Positions 17,588 through 26,698 of a stretch of 64,000 nt of DNA are shown here, in pieces; the stretch's first letter is position 1; each line of letters opens with the position of its first letter. This DNA is from Thermaerobacter subterraneus DSM 13965 (GTDB lineage Bacteria; Bacillota; Sulfobacillia; Thermaerobacterales; Thermaerobacteraceae). Location of the stretch: positions 283,672-347,671 of the forward strand of contig NZ_JH976536.1 of assembly GCF_000183545.2 (NCBI RefSeq), in the 5' to 3' direction. Below the pieces are notes generated by a model. The model ran no database searches and was not told the origin of the DNA. It saw nothing but the letters and a program-made list of their open reading frames with translations. The translations under genes were made by a program, and so were the position numbers.

Positions 17588-17965
17588 TCACACGGGCATG
17601 CGCATGATCTCCTGGTAGGCCTCGAGCGCCTTGTTGCGCAGCTGCACCGCCAGTTCGATGGCCAGCCGCGCTTTCTCGCTGGCCACCATGACCTGGGACA
17701 GGTCCTGGACCTGGCCCGTCACCAGGCGCCGGGCCATGGCGTCGGCCTCGCCGGCCGCGCCCTCCAGCTGCTGGAGGGCGCGGGCCAGTTCCTGCAGGAA
17801 GCTGGGTCCCACGCCACCGGGCCCGGTGGAACCGGCCGCCGGGCCGTCGCCCGCGGCCGCAGCCGCCGCCCTTCCGGACGGTCCGAAGGTCCCGCCCAGA
17901 CCGGTCGCCGGGGAAGAACCGGGCCAGGCGACGTTGCCGGGGGCTTGGACACCCCATGGGTTCAT
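17588..17965 (-). CDS. fliE: FliE, flagellar hook-basal body adaptor
   Basis: Links the MS ring to the proximal rod. The conserved C-terminal two thirds is helical and family-typical (SFLQELARALQQLEGAAGEA, VQDLSQVMVASEKARLAIEL, VQLRNKALEAYQEIMRMPV). The first about 50 residues are Gly/Ala-rich. At 125 residues it is slightly longer than the usual 100-110. The ATG at 17965 has GGAGG eight bases upstream. It lies between flgC and fliF, as in other Firmicutes. Confidence 0.95.
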   Translation of the reverse strand: MNPWGVQAPGNVAWPGSSPATGLGGTFGPSGRAAAAAAGDGPAAGSTGPGGVGPSFLQELARALQQLEGAAGEADAMARRLVTGQVQDLSQVMVASEKARLAIELAVQLRNKALEAYQEIMRMPV

Positions 17966-18045
17966 GGCTCAGACCTCCTCCGTTGCAGCCGCAACGCTGC
18001 CGGGACCCTGGCGGTCCCAGGGGCATCCGGCAGCCGCAGGGCCGT

Positions 18046-18612
18046 TCAGCCGCGGCCAATGTCCAGCGCCCGCAGGGCCAGGGTGCGGGCCGCGGCGAAG
18101 ACCGCCACATTGGCCTCGTAGGCCCGGGTCGCCGCCAGCAGGTTGACCATCTCCGCCAGCGGGTCCACGTTGGGGTACGCCACGTAACCATCCGGGCCCG
18201 CGTCGGGATGGGCCGGGTCGTACACCAGCCGGGGCGGCGAGGGATCGCCGACCACGGCCGCCACCTGGACCCCGCCGGGGGCGGCTCCGGTCCCGCCGGG
18301 ACCCGCCGCGCCCGGACCGGCTACGGGCGGCACCGGCCCACCCGCTACGCCGGCCAGGGGGGAGCGTGCCCAGCCGGCTGCGGCACCCGCCGCCGGCACC
18401 GGCCCCGGCACCGCACCCCGTTCCCGCAGGATCCGGGCGAAGGGCGTCGCGCGTTCCTCGAAGACCGGCACCAGCCGGCGGTAGGGCCCGCCCTGGGGGG
18501 TACGGGTGGAGTCCACGTTGGCCAGGTTGCTGGCGATCAGGTCCAGGCGCAGCCGCTGGGCCGTCATGCCGCTGGCCGCGATGTCGAAGGTGCTGAACAT
18601 CCCGCCCGCCAC
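18046..18612 (-). CDS. flgC: FlgC, proximal rod protein
   Basis: Rod subunit. The N-terminal signature FDIAASGMTAQRLRLDLIAS-NLANVDST and the C-terminal helix PNVDPLAEMVNLLAATRAYE-ANVAVF bracket an expanded Gly/Ala/Pro-rich insert of about 40 residues. The total is 188 residues, against about 150 in Bacillus. The GTG at 18612 is nine bases after the GGAGG within the end of flgB; an ATG four codons further in gives a more conventional start. flgB ends only three bases before. Confidence 0.94.
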   Translation of the reverse strand: MAGGMFSTFDIAASGMTAQRLRLDLIASNLANVDSTRTPQGGPYRRLVPVFEERATPFARILRERGAVPGPVPAAGAAAGWARSPLAGVAGGPVPPVAGPGAAGPGGTGAAPGGVQVAAVVGDPSPPRLVYDPAHPDAGPDGYVAYPNVDPLAEMVNLLAATRAYEANVAVFAAARTLALRALDIGRG

Positions 18613-18615
18613 CGC

Positions 18616-19179
18616 TTACCGCCTCCCCTCGGCGATGACCGTGCGCAGCAGGGCGATGCGATCGGACAGCTGCCGCACCAGGGCCTGATAGTGCACGCCG
18701 TTTTCCGCCATCCGCGCCATCTCCGCGTCCAGGTCGACGTTGTTGCCGTCGTTGCGCAGGGAGGAACCGGTCTCCCGGTATACCGCTACCGCCGGATCTG
18801 CTGGTGCCCACCGGCCCGGCAGGTGGCCTGGGTGGGTGACGCCCAGGGACAGCCGGCCACCGGGTACGGCAGGCCCGACCGCCACCCCGCCCGCTCCGGC
18901 TGCCCCCGCGCCCCCGGCCCCGGTGGCTGGTGCGGCCGCCACGGCCGGTTCGGCCCCTCCGGTCCCGGCGGTGCCGGCGGCCCCGGCTGCCCACCCCGCG
19001 GCCTGGCCTCCCGCCGGCCCGCGACCGGCCAGCGCCGCCTCCAGAGCCCGGGCGAAGTCGAGATCATACCGCTTGTAGCCGGGCGTCTCGGCGTTGGCCA
19101 CGTTCTGGGCCAGCAGTCGCTGGCGGAGGGCCAGGACCTCCAGCCCGGCAGCCAGTTCATCGTTGACGCGCCCCCACAC
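18616..19179 (-). CDS. flgB: FlgB, proximal rod protein, first gene of the flagellar operon
   Basis: Rod subunit. The signature LALRQRLLAQNVANAETPGY is followed by KRYDLDFARALEAAL. A Gly/Ala-rich insert of about 70 residues comes next, then the C-terminal helix region AEMARMAENGVHYQALVRQL. At 187 residues it is longer than typical FlgB (about 130). The start GTG at 19179 is chosen because GGGAGGGG lies eight bases upstream; the open frame itself continues to 19425 through the riboswitch and terminator, which cannot be coding. Expression is probably controlled by the c-di-GMP riboswitch in its leader. Confidence 0.93.
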   Translation of the reverse strand: MWGRVNDELAAGLEVLALRQRLLAQNVANAETPGYKRYDLDFARALEAALAGRGPAGGQAAGWAAGAAGTAGTGGAEPAVAAAPATGAGGAGAAGAGGVAVGPAVPGGRLSLGVTHPGHLPGRWAPADPAVAVYRETGSSLRNDGNNVDLDAEMARMAENGVHYQALVRQLSDRIALLRTVIAEGRR

Positions 19180-19203
19180 GGGTCCATCCCCTCCCGCCGC
19201 TGG

Positions 19204-19243
19204 AAAAGAAAGCCGCCCGCGGCGCGCCAGGCACCACGGGCGG
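19204..19243 (-). terminator. Intrinsic terminator-like hairpin in the flagellar operon leader
   Basis: On the minus strand a ten-pair stem (CCGCCCGTGG with CCGCGGGCGG, one G-T wobble) with an 11-base loop is followed by CTTTCTTTT. It lies between the c-di-GMP aptamer and the flgB ribosome site. It is the likely expression platform: ligand binding would favour or disfavour this hairpin. Confidence 0.8.
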
Positions 19244-19279
19244 ACGAGAGGATTGCCAAGGGTCCACCGCGCGGCGTTC

Positions 19280-19372
19280 GGCAGTCCGGCCGTCATAGTC
19301 CCGTGCTGGCGGGACCTTAGACCCGTGACTTTGCGAACCTGCCTTTCGACAGGGGTGCCTTTGTCGCTGCCG
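19280..19372 (-). ncRNA. Cyclic di-GMP-I (GEMM) riboswitch aptamer upstream of flgB
   Basis: Read on the minus strand, the element shows every GEMM landmark. An outer P1 stem pairs CGGCAG with CTGCCG. A six-pair P2 stem (CCTGTC with GGCAGG) is capped by a GAAA tetraloop. The core is TTCGCAAAGTCACGGGTCTAA. A P3 stem pairs GTCCCG with CGGGAC. The tetraloop-receptor strand CTATGAC and the segment GGCCGGACTGCCG close the element. The G preceding CA in the first joining strand corresponds to G20 of the Vibrio Vc2 RNA, favouring c-di-GMP over cGAMP; this alignment is by eye. A terminator follows at 19204-19243 and flgB starts at 19179. GEMM control of flgB operons is known from Clostridioides difficile. 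Confidence 0.9.
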
Positions 19373-19514
19373 CGGGGGGTGGCCGCGCCCCGGCCTGTGC
19401 AACCGGGACAGAAACCGCGGCTCACCCCCGAAGCTTATTCAGTTGTAGCGGCTTTCCAGCCGGCACTGGTCGACATGATTCTGCACCGAACTGGTCATTC
19501 CTTCTATCCGCGAC

Positions 19515-19550
19515 AAAAAATTTGGGACCCGGGTCCTGGTTTTGGGTCCC
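19515..19550 (-). terminator. Intrinsic terminator after hslU
   Basis: On the minus strand GGGACCC, a 13-base loop and GGGTCCC are followed by AAATTTTTT. It lies about 165 bases after the hslU stop and before the riboswitch, separating the topA-hslU unit from the flagellar operon. The flagellar promoter should therefore lie between about 19510 and 19375; I could not identify convincing sigma-A or sigma-D boxes there. Confidence 0.8.
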
Positions 19551-19717
19551 TCTTGCGGCAGGGTGGGTTTTGCCAGCCAGGATCGCTTGCCCTGGCTCCT
19601 TCGCTTGCCCCCGGGGGGCGGCCGGTCAGGATTTCGCCCGCGCAGGCCGCCTGGGGCTCGCCGCCGGCTCCCCGGCCGGCCCCGGACTCCCGGCGCCGCC
19701 ACCAGGGGGCAGGGCCC

Positions 19718-21160
19718 TCAGAGGATGTACCGGCTCAGATCCTGATCCTGGAGGACTCCCTCCAGCCGCTGGCGGACGAACGCAGCATCCACCACCACCT
19801 TGCCCTGGAGGGCGTCCGGGGCGTCGAAGGCCACCGGCTCCAGCAGCCGTTCCAGCAGGGTGTGCAGGCGCCGGGCTCCGATGTTCTCCGCCTGCTGGTT
19901 GGCCCGGGCCGCCATGTCCGCCAGGGCCTCCACCGCGTCCGGGGTGAACTCCAGCTCCACCCCGTCGGTGGCCAGCAAGGCCTGGTACTGGCGCAGCAGG
20001 GCATTGTCCGGCTCGGTCAGGATGCGCTTGAAGTCGTCCCGGGTGAGGGGCTGCAGCTCCACCCGGATGGGGAACCGGCCCTGCAGCTCGGGGATCAGGT
20101 CCGAGGGCCTGGCGATGTGGAAGGCTCCCGCCGCGATGAAGAGGATGTGGTCCGTGCGCACCGGGCCGTGCCGGGTCATCACCGTGGAGCCCTCGACGAT
20201 GGGCAGGATGTCCCGCTGCACCCCTTCCCGGGAGACGTCGGGCCCGTGGCCCCGCTCCCGGCCGGCGATCTTGTCGATCTCGTCGATGAAGACGATGCCC
20301 GCCTGCTCCGTGCGCCGGATGGCCTCGGCCACCACCTGGTCCATGTCGATCAGCTTCTGGGCCTCTTCCTGGGCCAGCACCTCCCGGGCCTCCCGCACCG
20401 GCAGGCGGCGCCGGCGCTTGCGCCGGGGCAGCCAGTCCTTGAGCAGGTCCTGCACGTTCAGGGTGACCTCTTCCAGGCCCGGCCCGCCCAGGATGTCGAC
20501 CATGGGCGGCGCCTGGTCTTCCACCTCGATCTCGACCACCTGGTCCTCCAGCTGCCCGCTGCGCAGCCGCGCAGCCGCCTCCTGGCGGTGCCGGCGCCAG
20601 TCCTCCTCTTCCTCGGGCCGGGCGGGCTCGGCCGGACCCGGCATCCCGGCCCCCAGGGACCCCAGCAGCATCTCCCAGGGCGACCCGGCGCGCTGGGGGC
20701 GCCGCCGGGGCGGCGGAACCAGCACGTCCAGCAGGCGGTCGTCGGCCGCGGCCCGGGCCCGGTCCTCGACGGCGGCCACCCGCTCCGCCTTGACCATGCG
20801 GATGGCCGTCTCCAAGAGGTCCCGGATGATGGACTCCACGTCGCGGCCCACATAGCCCACTTCGGTGAACTTGGTCGCCTCGACCTTGATGAAGGGAGCT
20901 CCCGTCAGCCGGGCCAGCCGCCGGGCGATCTCCGTCTTGCCCACCCCGGTGGGGCCGATCATCAGGATGTTCTTCGGCGCCACCTCGTCCCGCAGGTGCG
21001 GCGGCAGCTGCTGCCGCCGCCAGCGGTTGCGCAGGGCGATGGCCACCGCCCGCTTGGCCTCCGCCTGGCCGACGATGTACCGGTCCAGCTCCGCCACGAT
21101 CTGGCGGGGGGTCAGCCGGTCGGGTTCCCACGCGGCGCCCTGGACGGCTCCCCGTTCCAC
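19718..21160 (-). CDS. hslU: HslU (ClpY), ATPase of the HslUV protease
   Basis: AAA+ unfoldase that feeds substrates into HslV. The N-terminus shows [20 protein letters not shown] and Walker A GPTGVGKT at residues 69-76. A long variable I domain is followed by Walker B ([10 protein letters not shown], residues 289-298) and sensor regions. The C-terminus ends SRYIL, the tail that inserts into HslV. At 480 residues it is close to Bacillus ClpY (467). The GTG start at 21160 is preceded by GGGGGAGGG. It is last in the topA-trmFO-xerC-hslV-hslU unit. Confidence 0.97.
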   Translation of the reverse strand: MERGAVQGAAWEPDRLTPRQIVAELDRYIVGQAEAKRAVAIALRNRWRRQQLPPHLRDEVAPKNILMIGPTGVGKTEIARRLARLTGAPFIKVEATKFTEVGYVGRDVESIIRDLLETAIRMVKAERVAAVEDRARAAADDRLLDVLVPPPRRRPQRAGSPWEMLLGSLGAGMPGPAEPARPEEEEDWRRHRQEAAARLRSGQLEDQVVEIEVEDQAPPMVDILGGPGLEEVTLNVQDLLKDWLPRRKRRRRLPVREAREVLAQEEAQKLIDMDQVVAEAIRRTEQAGIVFIDEIDKIAGRERGHGPDVSREGVQRDILPIVEGSTVMTRHGPVRTDHILFIAAGAFHIARPSDLIPELQGRFPIRVELQPLTRDDFKRILTEPDNALLRQYQALLATDGVELEFTPDAVEALADMAARANQQAENIGARRLHTLLERLLEPVAFDAPDALQGKVVVDAAFVRQRLEGVLQDQDLSRYIL

Positions 21161-21278
21161 GGTCGTCCCTCCCCCTGGCGGGTGGCCGCCCCGATCGGGC
21201 CGGCCCCCGGCCCGGGCCCGTTGCTCCCGGCCCAGGCCCGTGCGGCTGGAGTACGGCGAGAGTACGGCGAGAGCACGG

Positions 21279-21827
21279 CTAGAGCTCCTCGATCACCAGC
21301 TGGTCGTTGGTGTAAACGCAGAGCTCGGCGGCGATGCGCATCGCCTCCCGGCAGATGGCGGCGGCATCCAGGCCGGTGTGCCGGGCCAGGGCCCGGGCCG
21401 CCGCCAGGGCGAAACCGCCGCCCGACCCCACCGCCACGATCCCGTCGTCGGGTTCGAGCACTTCCCCCGACCCCGACACCAGCAGCAGGTGGTCGGCGTC
21501 GGCCACCACCAGCAGGGCTTCCAGGCGGCGCAGCAGCCGGTCGGTGCGCCAGTCCTTGGCCAGTTCCACCGCCGCCCGGACCAGCTGGCCGCCGTGTTCC
21601 TCCAGTTTCCCCTCGAAGCGCTCCATCAAGGCCACGGCGTCGGCCACGCTGCCCGCGAACCCGGCCAACACCCGCCCGTGGTAGAGCCGCCGCACCTTGC
21701 GGGCCCGGTGCTTCATCACCATGTGCTGCTGCAGGGTCACCTGGCCGTCGCCGGCCATGGCCACCCGGCCGTTGCGGCGCACGGCCAGGATGGTGGTGCC
21801 GTGAAAGCGGGGTTGCCCCTCGCCCAT
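21279..21827 (-). CDS. hslV: HslV (ClpQ), peptidase of the HslUV protease
   Basis: N-terminal-nucleophile peptidase forming the proteolytic core. The catalytic Thr is T11 in [12 protein letters not shown], implying a ten-residue propeptide similar in length to Bacillus ClpQ, where the nucleophile is Ser. Further family blocks are [45 protein letters not shown] and [19 protein letters not shown]. Length is 182 residues. The ATG at 21827 has GAGGGA eight bases upstream. Confidence 0.97.
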   Translation of the reverse strand: MGEGQPRFHGTTILAVRRNGRVAMAGDGQVTLQQHMVMKHRARKVRRLYHGRVLAGFAGSVADAVALMERFEGKLEEHGGQLVRAAVELAKDWRTDRLLRRLEALLVVADADHLLLVSGSGEVLEPDDGIVAVGSGGGFALAAARALARHTGLDAAAICREAMRIAAELCVYTNDQLVIEEL

Positions 21828-21980
21828 GCGCTGATCCCTCGCTCTGGCCCGCCGGCCTTCCGGCTCGTGCTGGGGCCTGGTGACGGTGCCGGTCCGCCCT
21901 GCCGAAGGGCGCGGATCCGTTGCCCGCCGCGGGCGGCGACCACCCCGCCCGGGGGGCGCCGGGAACCCCGGCGGCGGGGA

Positions 21981-23090
21981 CTACCCGGACGGCGACGATC
22001 CCGGCTGCAGCCCCTGGCGCCCCCCTGCCGGCCCGTACCCGGCGGGCGAACCGGGTGCGCCTGCCGAGGGCGGGGCGCCCAGGCCCTCCGGCTCCGGCGC
22101 CGCAGCCCCCGGTGCGGGGACGGCCGCAGCCGGGGCAGGGCGGGCCCGGGGATGGGCCTGCTGGTAGACCGCCCAGAGCCGTGCCCGGGACACGTGGGTG
22201 TACACCTGGGTTGCGGCCAGGCTGGCGTGGCCGAGCAGCTCCTGGACCGCCCTGAGCCCCGCGCCGCCGTCCAGCAGGTGGGTGGCGAAGGTGTGGCGCA
22301 GCAGGTGGGGGTGGGCCTGCAGCCGCGCCACCACCGCCCCCACCCGCCGCACGATGGCCTGGATGCCGCGGGGCGAGAGCCGGCCGCCCCACCGGTTGAG
22401 GAACACGGCCTGGGCATCGGCAGGCCGGCAGGGACGGTGCCGCCGGCCTTCCAGGAACCCGGGGCGCCCTTCCTCCAGGTACGCCCGGAGGGCCGCCGCC
22501 ACCGGACCGGCCAGCGGCAGGATCCGCTCCTTTCCGCCCTTGCCGTACACCCGCAGCCAGCCGCCCTCCAGGTCCACGTCGTCCAGGTCGAGCCCGCTGA
22601 GCTCGGCCACCCGCAGGCCGCAGCCGTAGAGGAGTTCCAAGATGGCCCGGTCCCGCAGGGCCGCCGGACCGTGGCCCGAGGCCGCCGCCTCCAGCAGGGC
22701 CTGGGCTTCCTCCGGGGTGTACACCCGCGGCAGCCGCCGCCGGAGCCGCGGCGTGGCCAGGCGGGCGGCGGGACTGGCCGCCAGCCAGCCCTCCCGCACG
22801 GCGTAGCGGAAAAGGCCCCGCACCGCCGCCAGCTTGCGGGCCACGGACGCCCGGGCCAGGCCGCGTTCTTCCAGATGGGCCAGCCAGCGGCGCAGGTCAC
22901 GGCCGCTGACGCCCGCCAGGGCCGCCGCCCCGACGGGCGGCTCCAGGCCCAGGAACTGGAGCCAGCCTGCCAGATCCCCCGCGTACGCCTCCACCGTGCG
23001 GGGGGAAAGACCCCGCTCCAGGCGCAGGTGATCCAGGTAGGCCTCCACCACGTCGGCAGCCGGGAGGGAACCGGCAGGGATCCGGGTCAC
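21981..23090 (-). CDS. xerC: XerC, tyrosine recombinase for chromosome dimer resolution
   Basis: Site-specific recombinase (CodV in Bacillus) expected to act at dif. The N-terminal SAM-like DNA-binding domain precedes a catalytic domain in which all key residues are visible: R160 (YGCGLRVAEL), K184 (YGKGGKERI), H262 and R265 (HPHLLRHTFATHLL), H288 (LLGHASLAAT) and nucleophile Y297 (VYTHVS). A tail of about 55 Pro/Gly/Ala residues follows and is not part of the family. I start at GTG 23090, seven bases past the trmFO TGA and after a GGTGAG site, rather than at an upstream frame extending to 23174. Confidence 0.95.
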   Translation of the reverse strand: MTRIPAGSLPAADVVEAYLDHLRLERGLSPRTVEAYAGDLAGWLQFLGLEPPVGAAALAGVSGRDLRRWLAHLEERGLARASVARKLAAVRGLFRYAVREGWLAASPAARLATPRLRRRLPRVYTPEEAQALLEAAASGHGPAALRDRAILELLYGCGLRVAELSGLDLDDVDLEGGWLRVYGKGGKERILPLAGPVAAALRAYLEEGRPGFLEGRRHRPCRPADAQAVFLNRWGGRLSPRGIQAIVRRVGAVVARLQAHPHLLRHTFATHLLDGGAGLRAVQELLGHASLAATQVYTHVSRARLWAVYQQAHPRARPAPAAAVPAPGAAAPEPEGLGAPPSAGAPGSPAGYGPAGGRQGLQPGSSPSG

Positions 23091-23094
23091 GGTC

Positions 23095-24468
23095 TCACCG
23101 CCCGGGCACAGGCGCCGGGTCACCGCCCGGGACCGCCGGCCCCGGCACGGTCTCGGGGAGCCGGGCGGGGGCAAACCGCTCCAGCGCGGCCAGGGCCCTC
23201 TCGGCCATGAGCAGCTTGCGGCGCCGCGGGTCCCGCACCCGCCGCTCCAGGGGCGGCAACAGGCCGAAGGCGATGTTCATCGGCTGGAAGTGGTCGGGAT
23301 GCGCTTCGGTGATGTACCGGGTCAGGGCCCCATGGGCCGTCTCGGCCGGAAAGGCGACGGGTTCTTCCCCGCGCACCAGCCGGGCCGCGTTGATGCCCGC
23401 CACGATGCCCGTGGCGGCCGATTCGATGTACCCTTCCACGCCGGTGATCTGGCCGGCGAAGAACAGGTCGGGGCGCTTCCGCGCCTGCATGGTGGGCTTG
23501 AGCACCTTGGGCGAGCAGATGAAGGTGTTGCGGTGCATCACCCCGTACCGGGCGAACTCGGCGTTCTCCAGGCCCGGGATCATGCGGAAGACCCGCTTCT
23601 GCTCGCCCCACTTGAGGCTCGTCTGAAAGCCCACCAGGTTGTACAGGGTGCCGTAGCGGTTGTCCCGGCGCAGCTGGACCACGGCGTAGGGCTCCTTGCC
23701 CGTGCGGGGGTCGACCAGGCCCACGGGCTTCAAGGGCCCGTAGCGGAGGGTGTCCGGACCCCGGCGGGCCATCTCCTCGATGGGCAGGCAGCCTTCGAAG
23801 AACAGGCCCTGTTCGAAGTCGTGGGGCACGTGCTTTTCCGCTTCGACCAGGGCCTGCCAGAAGGCCTCGTACTCCTGCCGGGTCATGGGGCTGTTCAGGT
23901 AGTCGTCGCCGCTGCCCTTGTCGTAGCGGGACGCGCGGAACAGCTTGGACAGATCCAACGACTCGTAGGTGACGATGGGCGCGGCGGCATCGAAGAACGC
24001 CAGGTACTCCTCGCCGGTGAAGGACCGGATCCACTTGGAGAGGGCGTCGGAGGTCAGGGGTCCGGTGGCGATGATCACGGGACCTTCCGCGGGCGGCTCC
24101 GTCACCTCTTCCCGCACCACCTCGATCAGCGGGTGGGCGGTGATGGCCTCCGTGACGCGCCGGGCGAACTCCTCCCGGTCGACGGCCAGGGCGCTTCCTG
24201 CCGGAATGGCGCTGGCGTCGGCCGCCGCCATGATCAGGCTGCCCAGCCGCCGCATCTCTTCCTTTAATAACCCCGGCGCCTGGTCCAGCTGGTTCCCCCG
24301 CAGGGAGTTGCTGCAGACCAGCTCGGCCAGCTGGCCCGTGTGGTGGGCCGGGGTGGATTTCACCGGCCGCATTTCGTAAAGCCGCACCGGAATGCCCCGG
24401 CGGGCGACCTGCCACGCGGCTTCGCTGCCCGCCAGGCCGCCGCCGATGACCGTGACTCGTTCCGCCAT
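23095..24468 (-). CDS. trmFO: TrmFO, folate-dependent tRNA m5U54 methyltransferase
   Basis: FAD enzyme that methylates U54 of tRNA using methylenetetrahydrofolate. The N-terminal dinucleotide-binding motif [11 protein letters not shown] spans residues 9-19. The catalytic-region Cys is C52 in [12 protein letters not shown], and the later Cys-containing [13 protein letters not shown] is present. The C-terminus contains [19 protein letters not shown], typical of GidA-like folds. Length 457 is normal (about 435 in Bacillus) with a short Pro-rich tail. The ATG has GGGGAGG upstream and sits two bases after the topA stop. Confidence 0.97.
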   Translation of the reverse strand: MAERVTVIGGGLAGSEAAWQVARRGIPVRLYEMRPVKSTPAHHTGQLAELVCSNSLRGNQLDQAPGLLKEEMRRLGSLIMAAADASAIPAGSALAVDREEFARRVTEAITAHPLIEVVREEVTEPPAEGPVIIATGPLTSDALSKWIRSFTGEEYLAFFDAAAPIVTYESLDLSKLFRASRYDKGSGDDYLNSPMTRQEYEAFWQALVEAEKHVPHDFEQGLFFEGCLPIEEMARRGPDTLRYGPLKPVGLVDPRTGKEPYAVVQLRRDNRYGTLYNLVGFQTSLKWGEQKRVFRMIPGLENAEFARYGVMHRNTFICSPKVLKPTMQARKRPDLFFAGQITGVEGYIESAATGIVAGINAARLVRGEEPVAFPAETAHGALTRYITEAHPDHFQPMNIAFGLLPPLERRVRDPRRRKLLMAERALAALERFAPARLPETVPGPAVPGGDPAPVPGR

Positions 24469-24470
24469 GC

Positions 24471-26603
24471 TCAACGCCTCCCCGCCCCGGCACCGGCGCC
24501 GGCGGTCTCGGCGGCCCCTTCCCGCTGATAGGTGCACTGGGGGTTGGCGCAGACCAGGCGCACCCCCTGGCGGGACCGCTTCTCCACCAGGAAGGTGCCG
24601 CACTCGGGGCAGGTTTCCGCCGTGGGCCGGTCCCAGGTGGTGAAGTCGCACTCCGGATAGTTGCTGCACCCGTAGAAGACCCGGCCCTTGCGGGACCGGC
24701 GCTGCACCATCTCCCCGCCGCAGCGCGGGCAGCGGGCGCCGGTCTTCTCCACCAGGGGCCGGGTATTGCGGCACTCGGGAAAGCCCGGGCAGGCCAGGAA
24801 GCGTCCGTAGCGCCCGTGCTTGATCACCATGCGCCGGCCGCACTTCTCGCAGATCTCGTCCGTCTCCTCCACGGGCAGGGCAACGCGCTGGATCTCCCTT
24901 TCCGCCCGGGCCAGGGTGGCGCTGAAGGGCTCGTAGAACTCCCGGACCACATCCTCCCATTCCCGCTGGCCCTCTTCGATGCGGTCCAGGTCGGCCTCCA
25001 TGCGGGCGGTGAACTCCACGTCCACGATGTCGGGAAAGTGCTCCTTCAGCAACGCGGTGACCACCCGGCCCAGCTCGGTGGGCCGGAAGCGCCGGTCTTC
25101 CTTCACCACGTAGCCCCGCTCCTGGATGGTTTCGATGATGGGCGCATAGGTGCTGGGCCGGCCGATGCCCTTTTCCTCCAGGGCCCGGACCAGCATGGCC
25201 TCGGTGTAGCGCGGGGGCGGCTGGGTGAAGTGCTGCTCCGGCCGCAGCTGCTTGAGCGCCAGGGCATCGCCCTCTGCAAGGTCGGGGAGCATGCCCTCCG
25301 CCTCGTCGCCCTCCCCTTCGCCCCCCTCGTCCCGGCCCTCCACGTAGAGCTTCATGAAGCCCGGGAACTTGACGGTCGAACCGGTCGCCCGGAAGCGATG
25401 GGGACCGGCTCCGATCTCCGCGGTGACGGTATCCAGCACCGCCGGGGCCATCTGGCTGGCGACGAACCGCTCCCAGATCAGCCGGTAGAGCTTGTACTGG
25501 TCGGGCGTCAGATCGTCCTTGATGGCGTCGGGTTCCCGGGCCACCGACGTGGGTCGGATGGCCTCATGGGCATCCTGGGCCTGTGCTGCCCGCCGCCCCG
25601 CCTGCTTGCGGGGCGCCGAGAACTCGGCGCCAAAGCGCGCGGCGATGTAGGCGGCCGCCTCGTCCAGGGCCTGGTCGGCGATGCGGGTCGAGTCCGTGCG
25701 GATGTAGGTCACCAGACCCACGGCGCCCTCGCCCCGCAGTTCGATCCCTTCGTACAGTTCCTGGGCGATGCGCATGGTGCGGCGCACGGTGAACCCCAGC
25801 TTGCGGGCCGCTTCCTGCTGCAGGGTCGAGGTGGTGAAAGGCGGCGCCGGGTTGCGTTTCCGTTCCTTGCGTTCGACCCCCAGGACGGAGAAGGGCCGCC
25901 CCTCCAGATCGGCCAGCAGGCGGTCGACGGCAGCCCGGTCGGGCAGTTCCTTCTTTCCCTCGGCGTCGCCGTAATAGCGGGCGGTGAAGGTCTCCCCGCC
26001 CGGCAGCCGCACCAGATCGGCCTCCAGGGTCCAGTACTCCTGGGGCGTGAAGGCCTCGATCTCTTCCTCCCGGTCGACGATGAGGCGCACGGCCACCGAC
26101 TGGACCCGGCCGGCGGAGAGGCCGCGCCGCACCTTCCGCCACAGCAGCGGGCTCAACTTGTAGCCCACCAGGCGGTCCAGCACCCGCCGCGCCTGCTGGG
26201 CGTCCACCAGGTTCTCGTCGATGGGGCGCGGCTCCTTCAGGGCGCGGCGCACCGCCTCCCGGGTGATCTCATGGAACACGATCCGGCACGGGGAGCTCTC
26301 GTCGATGTCAAGAAGCTGGCAGAGATGCCAGGAGATGGCCTCGCCTTCCCGGTCGGGGTCGGTGGCCAGGAGGACCCGGTCCACCTGGCGCGCCTGCTGC
26401 CGCAGTCGCTCGATGAGCTTGCCCTTGCCGCGGATGGTGATGTAGTGGGGCGTGAAGTGGTCGTCAATGTCCACCCCGAGCTGGCTCTTGGGAAGGTCCC
26501 GCACATGGCCCATGGAGGCCTCGACGGCATAGTCGCGCCCGACAAACTTCTTGATCGTCTTCGCCTTGGCCGGCGACTCGACGATGATCAGCGTCCTGGG
26601 CAA
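24471..26603 (-). CDS. topA: TopA, DNA topoisomerase I
   Basis: Type IA topoisomerase that relaxes negative supercoils. The Toprim domain begins at once ([16 protein letters not shown]) with [12 protein letters not shown]. The catalytic tyrosine is Y300 in [10 protein letters not shown]. Three C-terminal four-cysteine zinc fingers are seen (CEKCG...CPGFPEC; CPRCG...CSNYPEC; CPECG...CANPQC). The start is inferred as TTG at 26603 with GGAG ten bases upstream; the GTG at 26612 is also in frame but too near that site. The open frame runs on to 27620 as a shadow of dprA. A sigma-A promoter lies at 26641-26670. Confidence 0.97.
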   Translation of the reverse strand: MPRTLIIVESPAKAKTIKKFVGRDYAVEASMGHVRDLPKSQLGVDIDDHFTPHYITIRGKGKLIERLRQQARQVDRVLLATDPDREGEAISWHLCQLLDIDESSPCRIVFHEITREAVRRALKEPRPIDENLVDAQQARRVLDRLVGYKLSPLLWRKVRRGLSAGRVQSVAVRLIVDREEEIEAFTPQEYWTLEADLVRLPGGETFTARYYGDAEGKKELPDRAAVDRLLADLEGRPFSVLGVERKERKRNPAPPFTTSTLQQEAARKLGFTVRRTMRIAQELYEGIELRGEGAVGLVTYIRTDSTRIADQALDEAAAYIAARFGAEFSAPRKQAGRRAAQAQDAHEAIRPTSVAREPDAIKDDLTPDQYKLYRLIWERFVASQMAPAVLDTVTAEIGAGPHRFRATGSTVKFPGFMKLYVEGRDEGGEGEGDEAEGMLPDLAEGDALALKQLRPEQHFTQPPPRYTEAMLVRALEEKGIGRPSTYAPIIETIQERGYVVKEDRRFRPTELGRVVTALLKEHFPDIVDVEFTARMEADLDRIEEGQREWEDVVREFYEPFSATLARAEREIQRVALPVEETDEICEKCGRRMVIKHGRYGRFLACPGFPECRNTRPLVEKTGARCPRCGGEMVQRRSRKGRVFYGCSNYPECDFTTWDRPTAETCPECGTFLVEKRSRQGVRLVCANPQCTYQREGAAETAGAGAGAGRR

Positions 26604-26640
26604 TGGGATCACACTCCGGCGCCATGGCGCGTTGCAACTT

Positions 26641-26670
26641 AGTGTAGCACTGGCACGGGAGGGGCGGCAA
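26641..26670 (-). promoter_or_regulatory. Sigma-A-type promoter for topA operon
   Basis: On the minus strand TTGCCG (26670-26665), an 18-base spacer and TACACT (26646-26641) precede the topA start by about 40 bases. It probably drives topA-trmFO-xerC-hslV-hslU. Confidence 0.7.
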
Positions 26671-26698
26671 CGCGCAGTGGCATTTCCTGGTGACGCCT

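Noticed and set aside
19439-19702. An 87-residue open frame on the minus strand upstream of the flagellar operon
   Set aside because: It spans the hslU terminator, is Arg/Pro/Gly-rich at its start, has no ribosome site and matches no family; it is treated as non-coding.
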